From contig CALFBL010000350.1 of NCBI GenBank assembly GCA_937951695.1, positions 1 through 5,635 on the forward strand: DNA of 5,635 nucleotides, given 5' to 3'. Below are positions 5,627-5,635 of this stretch, piece after piece. This DNA comes from an uncultured Granulosicoccaceae bacterium. Its GTDB lineage: Bacteria > Pseudomonadota > Gammaproteobacteria > Granulosicoccales > Granulosicoccaceae. The notes under the pieces were generated by a model that worked only from the letters and a program-made list of their open reading frames with translations, made no database searches and was not told where the DNA came from. Every line of letters starts with the position of its first letter. Position 1 is the first letter of the stretch. Made by a program: the position numbers and the translations under genes.

Positions 5627-5635
5627 CACGGACAA

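Overview
The window looks like chromosomal DNA of a gammaproteobacterium, probably a free-living or marine one. The reasons are a second, stand-alone elongation factor G of the type I associate with Vibrio, Shewanella and Pseudomonas relatives, a TIGR02281-type membrane-anchored aspartic protease, and moderate GC content. No plasmid, phage or insertion-sequence signature, CRISPR array, tRNA or rRNA was seen. Family assignments come from reading the translations by eye; no database search was run.

Layout from left to right. (1) Positions 1-755, minus strand: a gene cut by the left edge that encodes an ATP-grasp ligase-like protein. It is open from the edge to a stop at 888-890, and plus-strand open frames across it are shadows. 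(2) 756-929: a gap with short direct and inverted repeats. (3) 930-1475, minus strand: a single-pass membrane protein with a retropepsin-like DTGA aspartic protease domain. (4) 1476-1622: a divergent control region. On the plus strand it holds a weak promoter candidate, a 28-codon leader reading frame with a good ribosome-binding site and a Pro-Pro-Gly motif, and a hairpin followed by a T-run immediately before the next gene. (5) 1623-3707, plus strand: complete EF-G paralog, followed by a textbook intrinsic terminator at 3735-3770. (6) 3905-4888, plus strand: complete cobS, the AAA+ ATPase subunit of aerobic cobaltochelatase. (7) 4940-5626, plus strand: the N-terminal part of cobT, ending at a TAG before the expected acidic linker and von Willebrand factor A domain.

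How they work together. cobS and cobT form an obvious pair: CobS is the AAA+ motor and CobT its partner in ATP-driven cobalt insertion with CobN. CobN is not in the window, no cobalamin riboswitch is visible upstream, and CobT is short, so either the pair is decaying, CobT is split, or it serves another role. The two minus-strand genes share orientation and could be functionally linked (peptide ligase plus peptidase), but they are separated by 111-174 bases. The EF-G gene is its own transcription unit.

The most interesting structure is the EF-G leader at 1514-1626. A translated leader containing PPG overlaps a terminator-like hairpin, and its stop codon overlaps the EF-G start as ATGA. This looks like possible translation-responsive attenuation of a translation factor. 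It is an inference from sequence alone.
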